From Xanthobacter agilis (GTDB lineage Bacteria > Pseudomonadota > Alphaproteobacteria > Rhizobiales > Xanthobacteraceae): DNA of 64,000 nucleotides. The stretch's first letter is position 1. The number at the start of each line of letters is the position of its first letter. A model generated the notes under the pieces. It searched no databases and was not told where the DNA came from. It saw only the letters and a list, made by a program, of their open reading frames with translations. The DNA lies in assembly GCF_021730435.1 (NCBI RefSeq), contig NZ_JABWGX010000005.1:62001-126000 (forward strand), in the 5' to 3' direction. Shown here piece by piece: positions 39,263 to 47,603 of the stretch. The position numbers and the translations under genes were made by a program.

Positions 39263-40744
39263 CACGCCACCCGGAACCAGCCCATGAGGCCGGAATCCAT
39301 GTGTTCGAGAATATGGCAATGAAACACCCAATTGCCGCTGGTGGCCTTGAAGGCGATGTCGACGCTCTCGTTGGGCTCGACCAGCACCGTATCAGCCAGG
39401 AATTGCGGCAGCTTCTTCTTCTTGGAGGAGGAGAGCACCTTGAACACATGGCCGTGCAGGTGCATCGGGTGCACATGCTTGCTCACGTTGGTGATGGTGA
39501 GAATATAGCTTTCGCCGTCCTTCAGAACGTTGAGCGGCGGCGGCAGGCGCAGGTCGGTCCCCGCGCCCCAGGAGTTGCGGTTGATGGCCCAGAAGGTCTT
39601 GTCGCCGACGCAAAGGGAATCGATCAGCGCCTTGGCGAGGGGATCGTCTGGCGGCAACGCGGGGGCGATGGCGGTGGCCCCCGCCGCGGTCTGTACCAGG
39701 AAGTCGAGGTGGGTCGCCTTGGCGATGTCAGGCAGGGGCAGCTCGGTCGGGGTCGGCAGGGCCTTGGGCTTGAAGGGGGTCTTCTTCCGTCCCTTGTCCA
39801 CCGCCACCAGGGTCGTGAGCAGATAGGGCTCGGCGGTGCGATAATCGTAGATCTTCACCTCCTGGCCGGGACCCGGCATCCGCACATGCACATCGAGCCG
39901 CATGGCCGGACCCATGCGCCAGATGTCGTCGGGCGCTTCGCTCAGCAGGAACGGCTTGATGGCCTGTCCGTCGACGGCGATCACAGCGGCGTCGTCGGTA
40001 TCGCAGCCGAAATCGATGACGCGGGTCGCGTCGGCGATGATGGTGCGCACCCGCACGTCGCCATAGGCGGGGGCCTCCACCCGCGGCGCCACGGGAGAAC
40101 CGTTGACCGCCCGCACGGTGCCGAAGGTGCCCGCCGTCGAGGCGCCCTCGTCCGTGAACATCTTGAGCCAGCGGCCGGCGTCATCCAGCCGCCAGTCCTT
40201 CACCGCGATGATGTGTTCCACATCGAAGCGAACCTGCGCCTCGCGCGGGTTCTCCACGAACAGCAGGCCCACCAGCCCGCGCCCCCACCTGGCCGGTCTC
40301 GTCGCAATGGGGGTGAAAGAAATAGAAGCCGGGATCGGGCAGCGGCACATTGTAGAAAAAGCGTCCGCCCGCCGGCACGATCGGCTGGGTGATGGGGGCG
40401 ACGCCGTCGAAGATGTAGGGGCCGCGGATGCCGTGCCAATGCACGGTCGTGGGGTCCGGCAGCTTGTTTTCGAACTCCACCATCAGGCGCGTGCCCTGCG
40501 GCGCGCGCAAGGTGAGAAACGGCCTGCCGTTATACGCGCAGAACCGGGACGTGGGCGGCTTGTCCGCGCCGAGCAGCGGCACCTCGATCTCGTCCGCCAC
40601 CAGCGACAGGCGGCGCTGAGGGGCGTCCGGGGGCAGGGTGTCGATGGCCTTGGGCACCTCTTCGCCGAGGGCAGAAGGCGCGAAGGCCGCGGCTCCCACC
40701 GCGGCCCCTCCCCATAGTACTGCGCGACGCGAAATCACCGTCAC
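39262..40744 (-). pseudogene. Multicopper oxidase (ferroxidase-like), frameshifted
   Basis: Two overlapping frames together make one complete multicopper oxidase of about 493 residues. The N-terminal part (from GTG 40744) has a Tat signal (ISRRAVLWGGAAVG), HWHG (residues 102-105) and FHPHCDE; the C-terminal part has HPMHLHGH and HCHILEHMDSGLM, so all four copper motifs are present. The frames switch at a run of five C's at 40282-40286 (G's on the coding strand); removing one base restores the frame. It sits between imelysin and the di-haem gene, suggesting Fe(II) oxidation for the FTR1 permease. Either a sequencing error, a recent mutation or a phase-variable tract. Confidence 0.85.
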
Positions 40745-40748
40745 CGCC

Positions 40749-42023
40749 TCACTTCTTGTTGACGGCCGAGGGGTCGTCCAGGCTCTGGGAGCCTTCCACC
40801 TTGATCTGCAGCTTCAGGGCGGAAACGCCGCGCTCGATGGCGTGGGCCTGGGCCACCAGGGCGTCGACACCGGCCTGGATGAGCTTGGCGCCCTTCTCAT
40901 TGCCTTCGCCGAGCATCTGGTCATAGGCCATTTCACCGGAATCGGCGGTGTCCTTGATGGCCTTGATCGCGGCCAGGGCGGCGTCCGACTTCTGGTCGAT
41001 CTCGTCGGCGATCTTGGGGTCCTTGGCGCGGATCAGATCGGCCACCGACGGGCCGGTGACGGCGGTGCCGTCGGGCTTGGTGAAGCGGCCGTAATAGACG
41101 TCGCGGATGCCCACCTCGTCATAATAATGCGAGTTGTGCGTGTTGTCCGAAAAGCAGTCGTGCTCTTCTTCCGGGTCGTGGAGGATGAGGCCGAGCTTCA
41201 TGCGCTCGCCGGCAAGCTCGCCGTAGGACAGCGAGCCGAGGCCGGTGAAGATGACGGCGAGGCCGGCATTGTCCTTCTTCTTCAGAAGGGCCTTGCGGGC
41301 GGCGCCCTTGGCCCCCCACAGGTCGGTCATGTCCTTGAGATCGGCCACCAGGGTCTGAGTGGCAACCTTCAGATACTGCCCGCGCCGGTCGCAATTGCCA
41401 TTGGTGCAGTTCTTCAGGTCGTAATCGGTCCAGGAGCGCGCGCCGGCGCCGGGGCCGGTGCCGTTGAGGTCCTGCCCCCACAGCAGGAACTCGATGGCGT
41501 GCCAGCCGGAGCCCACATTGGCCTCGACCCCGCCCGCGCTGTTCAGGTTGTGCAGCAGTTCAGGAGTGATCTTGGTGACGTCGATGGTCTTCTTGCCGAT
41601 GCGGATCGTCTTGGAGGCAATCACATTGGCGGTGTAGAGCGGGTTTTCGTCGGAGGTCTCGCCGTATTTCGACTTTTCGACATAGTCGATGAGCCCCTCG
41701 TCGAGCGGCCAGGCATTCACATTGCCCTCCCAGTCATCGACGAGCTTGTTGCCGAATCGGAACGCCTCGGTCTGCTGGTAGAAGGTGCGGGCGCTTTTCC
41801 ATGCGTCCTTGGCCTTCTGCTGGGTTTCCGCGCTCGGCGCCGCGACGAAGGCGTCAATGGACTGCTGCATCTGCTTTGCGGTGTCGTACGAGGCTCCGTA
41901 CATCGCCTCCGCGAGGTCCGCATAATGGGTGATCACATCGCGAGGCTTGGGCGCGTCGGCAAAAGCCGGCGACACGAAGCTCACCGCGGCGGCGATCGCG
42001 CCGGCAATGAAATGCGCGCGCAT
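40749..42023 (-). CDS. Imelysin-family iron-binding protein with GxHxxE motif
   Basis: A 424-residue exported protein (signal peptide to about residue 22, SPAFA) of the imelysin/ICMP family (M75-like). It keeps the motif GWHAIE (residues 173-178), the proposed metal site shared with EfeO. It begins the leftward iron operon, 4 bp before the multicopper oxidase. The ATG at 42023 follows AGGAGA; a TTG one codon upstream is less likely. Members are iron-regulated and either outer-membrane-attached or periplasmic; no lipobox is visible here. Expected to bind iron during uptake. Confidence 0.87.
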   Translation of the reverse strand: MRAHFIAGAIAAAVSFVSPAFADAPKPRDVITHYADLAEAMYGASYDTAKQMQQSIDAFVAAPSAETQQKAKDAWKSARTFYQQTEAFRFGNKLVDDWEGNVNAWPLDEGLIDYVEKSKYGETSDENPLYTANVIASKTIRIGKKTIDVTKITPELLHNLNSAGGVEANVGSGWHAIEFLLWGQDLNGTGPGAGARSWTDYDLKNCTNGNCDRRGQYLKVATQTLVADLKDMTDLWGAKGAARKALLKKKDNAGLAVIFTGLGSLSYGELAGERMKLGLILHDPEEEHDCFSDNTHNSHYYDEVGIRDVYYGRFTKPDGTAVTGPSVADLIRAKDPKIADEIDQKSDAALAAIKAIKDTADSGEMAYDQMLGEGNEKGAKLIQAGVDALVAQAHAIERGVSALKLQIKVEGSQSLDDPSAVNKK

Positions 42024-42664
42024 CAACCTGGTCTCCTGGTTCTGGTCATGCTCGTTCGGACGTCAGGGGCGGTAGCAATCGGCCCGCCTCCCCAGCGCCG
42101 GCAGATTAGGGACGCCTTCTGCCCCCCGCAAGATCGCCCACGAATGATGGAATTGTTCTATAAAGCCATTCCGATGGGTAAAATCGAAGTCCATTCGTCA
42201 CCAATCAAGAAAAATGTCGGAGATCGGACGCGTTGTTCTGGATTTGACAAAAAGAACAAATGCGGGTGCCTGGCGGGGGATGGCGCTTTCGTGATCGCCC
42301 CGGATCGCTTTGCGCAGGCACGCCAGATTGTGTGCAATTTCTCGCAAAGCCATGGGAGAGCATATTTTATTCTCAGACTGATGCGAATTCTTGAATTTAA
42401 ACTCATTCCAAATTGCGACCAGCCGGCTGACAATGGGGCACGCTCGGTGGTAGGACTGAGCCATGCGCTCATGCGGGTTCGCCCGGTGACGCGCGTCATT
42501 ACTTTTGAGATATTCTAAATTGGTTGTGAACTCTTCTCGGGGAGCGGTTTTGCGCTTCCGCGCCGTCGCAGGGGTCGCGGGCAGCGGCGCGGCCGCGGTC
42601 CGGATGGCCCAGGGCGGACCCGCCCGCGCACCTGCTTTGGCTTGGCTTGATAAGGAGATGTGAG
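42024..42664. promoter_or_regulatory. Divergent promoter region of the iron-uptake locus
   Basis: A 641-bp, comparatively AT-rich region between the imelysin operon and the FTR1 gene, with no convincing gene. It contains an Irr-box-like element at 42503-42519, a weaker similar element at 42146-42162 on the other strand, and an inverted repeat TTGTTCT/AGAACAA (42233-42239 with 42253-42259). Iron-responsive control of both directions is expected. The AAGGAGAT just before 42665 is the FTR1 ribosome-binding site. Confidence 0.65.
42503..42519. promoter_or_regulatory. Candidate iron control element (Irr box)
   Basis: TTTTGAGATATTCTAAA matches 12 of the 14 defined positions of the rhizobial ICE pattern TTTAGAA-N3-TTCTAAA, as I recall it. 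It lies 146 bp upstream of the FTR1 start codon. Irr is the iron/haem-status regulator of Hyphomicrobiales, so the position fits function. Confidence 0.5.
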
Positions 42665-43507
42665 ATGCTGGCGGCCCTTCTCGTGGTGTTTCGTGAAGTG
42701 CTGGAGGCGGGCATCGTCATCGGCGTGGTGCTGGCCGCGTCGGAGGGTATTCGCGGGCGCGGGCTGTGGATCAGCGCGGGCGTGCTCGGCGGCATCCTGG
42801 GCTCCGCGGTGCTGGCGCTGTTCGCGGAGCGCATCTCCAATCTGTTCGATGGCTCGGGCCAGGAATTGCTGAATGCCTCCATCCTGGCGGTGGCGGTGGT
42901 GATGCTGGTGTGGACCGTGGTGTGGATGGCAAGCCACGGCCGCGAGATGGTCGTCCAGATGCAGGCCGTGGGCAAGGACGTGAAGGAGGGTCGCAAGCCC
43001 CTCACGGCTCTGGCCATTGTGGTCGGCATGGCGGTGCTGCGCGAGGGCGTGGAAATCGTGCTGTTCGTCTATGGCATCATGTCGACCGGAATGGAGAGCG
43101 TGCCCAACGTGGTCGTGGGCGGGCTGGCGGGCCTGCTCGCCGGGGCGGTGGTGGCCTTCATCCTCTATCGCGGCTTGGTGGCTGTTCCGCTGAAGTATCT
43201 GTTCAAGGTGACGGCCTTCGTCATCACCCTGCTGGCGGCCGGGCTTTCGGCTCAGGTGGTGGGCATCCTGCAGGATGCCGGCTTCATCCAGTCCTTGGCC
43301 GACCCGGTGTGGGACACAAGCTGGCTGCTGTCCGACGAGGGGGCCATCGGCCGTGTGCTGCGCACCCTGGTGGGATATCGCGCCCAGCCCACGGGCATGC
43401 AGGTGATCGCCTATGGGGCGACGGTGGCGGTGATCGTGGTGCTGTCCAACCTCGTCAACAGCCGCATCGCCAAGGCGAGGCAGCTCAGCCGGCCGGCGCG
43501 GGCCTGA
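42665..43507 (+). CDS. FTR1-family high-affinity iron permease (EfeU-like)
   Basis: A 280-residue inner-membrane protein with seven predicted helices and both REXXE iron-translocation motifs, REVLE (residues 10-14) and REGVE (126-130). FTR1/EfeU permeases import iron and typically couple to an oxidase that supplies Fe(III). The ATG at 42665 has an AAGGAGAT site. It is divergent from the imelysin/multicopper-oxidase operon, completing the set of oxidase, binding proteins and permease. It stands alone on its strand. Confidence 0.92.
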   Translation: MLAALLVVFREVLEAGIVIGVVLAASEGIRGRGLWISAGVLGGILGSAVLALFAERISNLFDGSGQELLNASILAVAVVMLVWTVVWMASHGREMVVQMQAVGKDVKEGRKPLTALAIVVGMAVLREGVEIVLFVYGIMSTGMESVPNVVVGGLAGLLAGAVVAFILYRGLVAVPLKYLFKVTAFVITLLAAGLSAQVVGILQDAGFIQSLADPVWDTSWLLSDEGAIGRVLRTLVGYRAQPTGMQVIAYGATVAVIVVLSNLVNSRIAKARQLSRPARA

Positions 43508-43621
43508 CACCTGCCTGGCGGCACGGGCGGGATCCTCCACCCTCCGCTTCAATTGGGCCGCGCGCCGGTGAAGGGCACGGGAAAGTGCACCCATTGGCGC
43601 AAAATCACACGGGGCTGCTCT

Positions 43622-43635
43622 TGCCGTGCACGGCA
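43622..43635. promoter_or_regulatory. 14-bp palindrome upstream of modE
   Basis: TGCCGTGCACGGCA is a perfect palindrome about 165 bp upstream of the modE start. Flanking it are CCCATTGG/CCAATGGG (43590-43597 with 43652-43659) and AAGTGC/GCACTT (43583-43588 with 43633-43638). A regulatory site or structured leader is possible; I know no consensus that it matches. Confidence 0.35.
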
Positions 43636-43799
43636 CTTGGACGCATCTTCTCCAATGGGCAGCAGCGGGCGCCGTGGTGGCGCAAGTGGGCATCGGGCGG
43701 CAGGATCGTGAGATCGGAGGTCACGGTGTCGGCCCTCCGTCACCGCGCTTCCATGTCATGGAGCGCGCCGCGCTGGCGCCAAGCCGCAGAGGAGAGCCC

Positions 43800-44204
43800 G
43801 TGACCCAGGACGAATCTTCCCGCCTGTTCCTGCGCGTCGACTTCCCGGACGGGCGGCGCCTCGGGCCCGGCAAGATCATGCTGCTGGAAGCCATTCGCGA
43901 GCACCGCTCGATCCTGTCGGCGGCCAAGGCGATCGGCATGAGCTATCGTCGAGCATGGCTCTTGGTGGACGAACTCGACCACATGTTCGAGCAGAAGGTG
44001 ATCCTCACGTTTCCCGGACGGCGCGGGGCCGGAACGGAGGTTACCGCCTTCGGCGAGCGGCTCATTGCCCTTTACCGGGCGATGGAGCGTCAGGCCGCAA
44101 AGGCCACGCGCGCCAGCCTCGGGGAACTCACTCAAGCCCTGGCGGAAGAGAACGTCCGGCGACCAGACGAAGGTTCGGACCCGCTGAATGTGAAGGCGGG
44201 TTGA
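43800..44204 (+). CDS. modE: Short ModE-like regulator (HTH domain only)
   Basis: A 134-residue protein with the ModE-type winged helix: GPGKIMLLEAIREHRSILSA then AKAIGMSYRRAWLLVDELDH and GRRGAGTEVTAFGERLIALY. It lacks the C-terminal molybdate-binding (TOBE) domains of full ModE, like the LysR-HTH-only versions common in alphaproteobacteria. The GTG at 43800 is chosen for the GAGGAGA site; the upstream frame has no homology. It converges on modC, overlapping its 3' end by 77 bp. It presumably controls modABC, sensing molybdate through a partner or not at all. Confidence 0.82.
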   Translation: MTQDESSRLFLRVDFPDGRRLGPGKIMLLEAIREHRSILSAAKAIGMSYRRAWLLVDELDHMFEQKVILTFPGRRGAGTEVTAFGERLIALYRAMERQAAKATRASLGELTQALAEENVRRPDEGSDPLNVKAG

Positions 44205-45309
44205 AGGGCTCGTTCTGCACGGGAAAGGTGGGCGAGCGGCTGTCTACCGCCACCGCCTTGATCATGGCCCACACCGGCATCCCCTCCTCAAGGGCCAGCC
44301 GATCCACGCTCTCCAGCGTCACGAGGGATTGCAGCTTGCCGTTGGCGAGCTTCACCTCGACATTCACATAAGGACCGCCCTCGCGCCGAAGCGAGCCGAT
44401 GGTGCCGGCCAGTCGGTTGGTCACGGACACGTCGATGGGCCGCGACAGGGACAAGGACACGTCGCGTGAGCGGATGCGGGCCCGCACCGGGGCGCCCACC
44501 GGCCGATCCACCAGCGGCACCCTGAGTTCCCCGTCGGCGAAGGTGATGGTGGACAAGGAAAGGTCCGCATCGTGGCTTTTCACCACACAATCGAAGATCG
44601 TGCCAAGGTCAAAGCGGCCGAGTACCGGTAGCAGTTCCGGCCGCGAGAGCACGTCGGCCAGCGGACCGCAGGCCAGGACCGTTCCGTCCTGCAGCGCCGC
44701 CACCGTATCGGCGAGGCGCAACACTTCGTCGATGGAATGGCTCACATAGAGGATGGGCACCTTCAGGTCGTCCCGCAATCGTTCCAGGTAGGGCAGGATC
44801 TCCAGCTTGCGCTGCTCGTCGAGGGAGGCCAGGGGCTCGTCCATGAGCAGGAGGCGCGGCTGTGCGAGCAGCGCCCGACCGATGGCCACCCGCTGGCGCT
44901 CGCCGCCGGAGAGAGTGTGCGGCCGGCGCTTCAGGAGATGGCCGATGCCCAGCATGTCCACCACGGCCTCGAAGCCGATGGAATGCGCGTGCCGGGCGCG
45001 GCGCTGGCCATAGCGCAGGTTGTTGTCCACCGAGAGGTGCGGGAACAGCCGCGCATCCTGGAAGACATAGCCTACGCGCCGCTTCTCGATGGGCAGGTCG
45101 ATGCCCTTGGCCATGTCGAGAAAGACCTCGTCGCCGACCCGGATCTGGCCTTGGTCGGGGCGCACGGAGCCCGCCACCATCTGGATGATGGTGGTTTTGC
45201 CCGAACCTGAACGGCCGAACAAAGCGGTGACGCCGCTCTGCGGCGCGGTGAACTGCGCGGTGAGGGTGAAACCGGTGTTGCGGGCGAGGCTGACGTCGAT
45301 CTCGATCAT
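44128..45309 (-). CDS. modC: Molybdate ABC transporter ATPase ModC
   Basis: A 393-residue ModC. The ATPase domain has Walker A GRSGSGKTT, signature TLSGGERQRVAIG and Walker B LLLMDEPLASLD; residues 280-355 form the C-terminal TOBE (mop-like) molybdate-binding domain with RIRSRDVSLSLSRP and VKLANGKLQSLVT. It energises molybdate uptake. The ATG overlaps the modB stop (ATGA). The last 25 codons run antisense to the 3' end of modE and look like a nonconserved tail (family length is about 360). Confidence 0.92.
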   Translation of the reverse strand: MIEIDVSLARNTGFTLTAQFTAPQSGVTALFGRSGSGKTTIIQMVAGSVRPDQGQIRVGDEVFLDMAKGIDLPIEKRRVGYVFQDARLFPHLSVDNNLRYGQRRARHAHSIGFEAVVDMLGIGHLLKRRPHTLSGGERQRVAIGRALLAQPRLLLMDEPLASLDEQRKLEILPYLERLRDDLKVPILYVSHSIDEVLRLADTVAALQDGTVLACGPLADVLSRPELLPVLGRFDLGTIFDCVVKSHDADLSLSTITFADGELRVPLVDRPVGAPVRARIRSRDVSLSLSRPIDVSVTNRLAGTIGSLRREGGPYVNVEVKLANGKLQSLVTLESVDRLALEEGMPVWAMIKAVAVDSRSPTFPVQNEPFNPPSHSAGPNLRLVAGRSLPPGLE

Positions 45310-45998
45310 ACCCGCCCCAATGCGATCTTGATGCGGCGGTCCGCCATTTCCGCCAGCACCAGGGCGCCGAGGGCAAGAATGACGGAGACGATGGTGAGGC
45401 GCAGGGCCATGGCATCGCCGTCGGGCATGTGGGTGGCACTGTAGATGGCGAGGGGGATGGTGCGGGTCTGGCCTTCCACGTTGGAGACGAAGGTGATGGT
45501 GGCGCCGAACTCACCCAGCGCCGAGGCCAGGGAGATCAGCGCGCCGGAGAGGATGCCAGGCAGCATCAGCGGCAGGGTGACCGTGAAGAAGGCGTCGATT
45601 TTGCTGGCGCCGAGGGTGCGCGCGGCGGTCTCGATGCCCTTGTCCACGCCGTCGATGGCGAGCCGGATGGCGTTGACGGTGAGGGGAAAGCTCACCACGG
45701 CGGCGGCCACCGTGGCACCGGCGGTGGTGAACATGAGGCTGAGGCCGAACCACCCGTAGAGATATTGGCCCAGATAGCCCCGCGTGCCGAGGGTGATGAG
45801 CAGGACGTAGCCAACGACCACCTTGGGCAGAACCAAGGGCAGGTGGACCAGGCCATCAAACACGCCTTTACCGGGAAACTCGGTGCGGGACAGGATCCAC
45901 CCCACGAGAATGGCGGGGGGCATGTTCCAGATGGTGGACCAGAAAGCGACCTTCAGGCTGAGGGCCACCGCTGTCCATTCTTCCGGGGTCAGCAGCAT
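45306..45998 (-). CDS. modB: Molybdate ABC transporter permease ModB
   Basis: A 230-residue permease with about five membrane helices and the EAA-type loop DKGIETAARTLGASKIDAFF followed by LPLMLPGILSGAL. The ATG at 45998 matches the family N-terminus (LLTPEEWTAVALSLKVA). It lies 139 bp after modA, and a strong hairpin sits in that gap. It overlaps modC by 4 bp. Confidence 0.92.
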   Translation of the reverse strand: MLLTPEEWTAVALSLKVAFWSTIWNMPPAILVGWILSRTEFPGKGVFDGLVHLPLVLPKVVVGYVLLITLGTRGYLGQYLYGWFGLSLMFTTAGATVAAAVVSFPLTVNAIRLAIDGVDKGIETAARTLGASKIDAFFTVTLPLMLPGILSGALISLASALGEFGATITFVSNVEGQTRTIPLAIYSATHMPDGDAMALRLTIVSVILALGALVLAEMADRRIKIALGRV

Positions 45999-46020
45999 GT
46001 GAAAATTCCGGACGGCAATG

Positions 46021-46086
46021 TCGCAAAAAATTCTAAACCGAAGGGCGCCCGGCGCGAAGAAGTTCTTCACACCGGGCGCCCTTCGG
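46021..46086 (-). terminator. Hairpin with T-tract between modA and modB
   Basis: A perfect 15-bp inverted repeat (46038-46052 with 46072-46086) has a 19-nt loop that itself contains GAAGAAGTTCTTC. On the transcribed (minus) strand the stem is followed by TTTAGAATTTTTT (46025-46037), giving the form of an intrinsic terminator inside the operon. It probably reduces modBC transcription relative to modA. Confidence 0.75.
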
Positions 46087-46137
46087 TCGGACGGGGCTAA
46101 AACGGGCGCTGACGGCCGAGCCTTTGGCCGAGGCGGG

Positions 46138-46950
46138 TCACTTCACCACGAAGCCATACTTTTTGTAGATTTCCTTGGCCTCCGGGCTGGTCAGGAAGGC
46201 GAAGAAGGCCTTGGCTTCGGCGGTGTCGTGGCCCTTCGCCAGCGCGAAGGGGTATTCCACCGGCGGGTGGCTGTCGGCGGGGAAGATGGCGACCACCTTC
46301 ACATTCTTGGCAATGGCGGCGTCGGTGGCATAGACCACGCCGTAAGGCACCTCGCCGCGCTCCACCAGGGCGAGCGCCGCGCGCACGCTCTCGGCGCCGA
46401 CGATGCGCGGCGACACCTTGTCCCACACGCCGAGATTGGTGAAGGCGGTCTTGGCATAGATGCCGACCGGCACGCTGTCGGTGAGGCCGGTGGCGATGCG
46501 GCCGTTGGGGCCGAGCAGGGCGTCGATGTCCATGCCCTTGGCGAGGGTGACGGGCTTGGCCTTGTCGGCCGGGGCCACCAGCACCAGCGCGTTGCCGATG
46601 GGCACCACGCGGGAAGAAGGCACGATCAGGTCCTTCTTCTCCACATAGTCCATCCACTTCAGGTCGGCGGAGGCAAAAATGTTCGCCGGCGCGCCGGCTT
46701 CCATCTGCTTGGCGAGGGCCGAGGAGGCGGCGAAGGAGAAGCGGACCTTGGGCTTGCCCTTGGCCTCATAGGCCTTGCCGATGTCTTCGAAGGCATTGGT
46801 GAGGCTGGCGGCGGCAAAGGTGGTGACGGTGCTGTCGGCCGCGGCGGCGGTCGCTGTCGCCGGCTGCTCCGCGCGGGCGGCGCCGAAAAAGGCGGTGGCG
46901 AGGACGAGACCCAGAACGAGGCCGCGCCGCCGGATGGCAAAATCGATCAT
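46138..46950 (-). CDS. modA: Molybdate-binding periplasmic protein ModA
   Basis: A 270-residue type II periplasmic binding protein with a signal peptide (to about residue 27, GAARAE). FAAASLTNAFEDIGKAYEA and FSFAASSALAKQMEAGAPAN carry the Ser residues that in ModA contact the oxyanion; GEVPYGVVYATDA follows in the second lobe. The ATG has a GGGGAGAG site. First gene of modABC. Confidence 0.93.
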   Translation of the reverse strand: MIDFAIRRRGLVLGLVLATAFFGAARAEQPATATAAAADSTVTTFAAASLTNAFEDIGKAYEAKGKPKVRFSFAASSALAKQMEAGAPANIFASADLKWMDYVEKKDLIVPSSRVVPIGNALVLVAPADKAKPVTLAKGMDIDALLGPNGRIATGLTDSVPVGIYAKTAFTNLGVWDKVSPRIVGAESVRAALALVERGEVPYGVVYATDAAIAKNVKVVAIFPADSHPPVEYPFALAKGHDTAEAKAFFAFLTSPEAKEIYKKYGFVVK

Positions 46951-46974
46951 GGCAATACTCTCCCCGATTGATGT

Positions 46975-46993
46975 ATCCGTTCATATATAGGAT
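46975..46993. promoter_or_regulatory. Candidate Mo-box upstream of modA
   Basis: On the modA strand the sequence reads ATCCTATATATGAACGGAT, containing ATCC/GGAT ends, a TATATA core and an AACGGAT half resembling the ATCGCTATATA / TATATAACGAT halves of ModE sites. It lies 25-43 bp before the modA start. The match is partial. Confidence 0.45.
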
Positions 46994-47078
46994 CAGCAGG
47001 GGAGACAAGGTACGGCATTGCCGCACGGTCAGGGCAGGCTCTGTTCGAGCCCACCGCCGGATCTGAAGCTGCCGGCGG

Positions 47079-47603
47079 TCAGCCGCCGAAGAGGCGGAGC
47101 GCAACCGCGCCGGGGGCGAGCATGGCAAAGGCCCAGATCGCCGCGCTGGCCACGTTTGCCATCTGGAAATGGCTCTGGCGCATGGCCAGGATGCCGGCGA
47201 TCAGCGGCACCACCGCCCGCACCGGGCCGAAAAACCGCCCCACCGCCACGCCCCAAACGCCGAAACGCGTGAAGAAATCCTCGGCCTTGGCCACCAGATC
47301 GGGCCGGCGCGACAGGGGCCAGAAGGTCTTCGCGCGGTCCTTGTAGTAAAAGCCGAACCAGTAGGAAATGGCATCGCCCAGCGCGGCGCCGGCCGCCGCC
47401 GCGAGCCAGATCGGAAAGAAATGGAGCCCCGATGCCTCGATGAGCGCGCCAATGGCGAGCAGGAGCACCGTGGCCGGAACGAGAAAGGACACCAGCGCCA
47501 GCGACTCGCCGAAGGCGAGCGCGAACACCACCGCCGGTGCGAGCGCCTGATGCTGCTGCACGAAGGTTTGCGTTGCGCTGATCAATACCTGCGGATCGAA
47601 CAT
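47079..47603 (-). CDS. DedA-family membrane protein
   Basis: A 174-residue DedA-family protein with about four hydrophobic segments and conserved elements FALAFGESLALVSFLVPA, GDAISYWFGFYYKDR, and FGVWGVAVGRFFGPVRAVV. DedA proteins are inner-membrane transport-like proteins, several of which act as undecaprenyl-phosphate or phospholipid flippases. Some predicted key Arg and Gly residues (GRFFGPVR) are present. Located 128 bp upstream of modA on the same strand but probably independent. Confidence 0.87.
   Translation of the reverse strand: MFDPQVLISATQTFVQQHQALAPAVVFALAFGESLALVSFLVPATVLLLAIGALIEASGLHFFPIWLAAAAGAALGDAISYWFGFYYKDRAKTFWPLSRRPDLVAKAEDFFTRFGVWGVAVGRFFGPVRAVVPLIAGILAMRQSHFQMANVASAAIWAFAMLAPGAVALRLFGG

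Noticed and set aside
46951-47078. Molybdenum-cofactor riboswitch before modA
   Set aside because: The leader is short and shows no recognisable Moco aptamer; a protein-binding site is more plausible.
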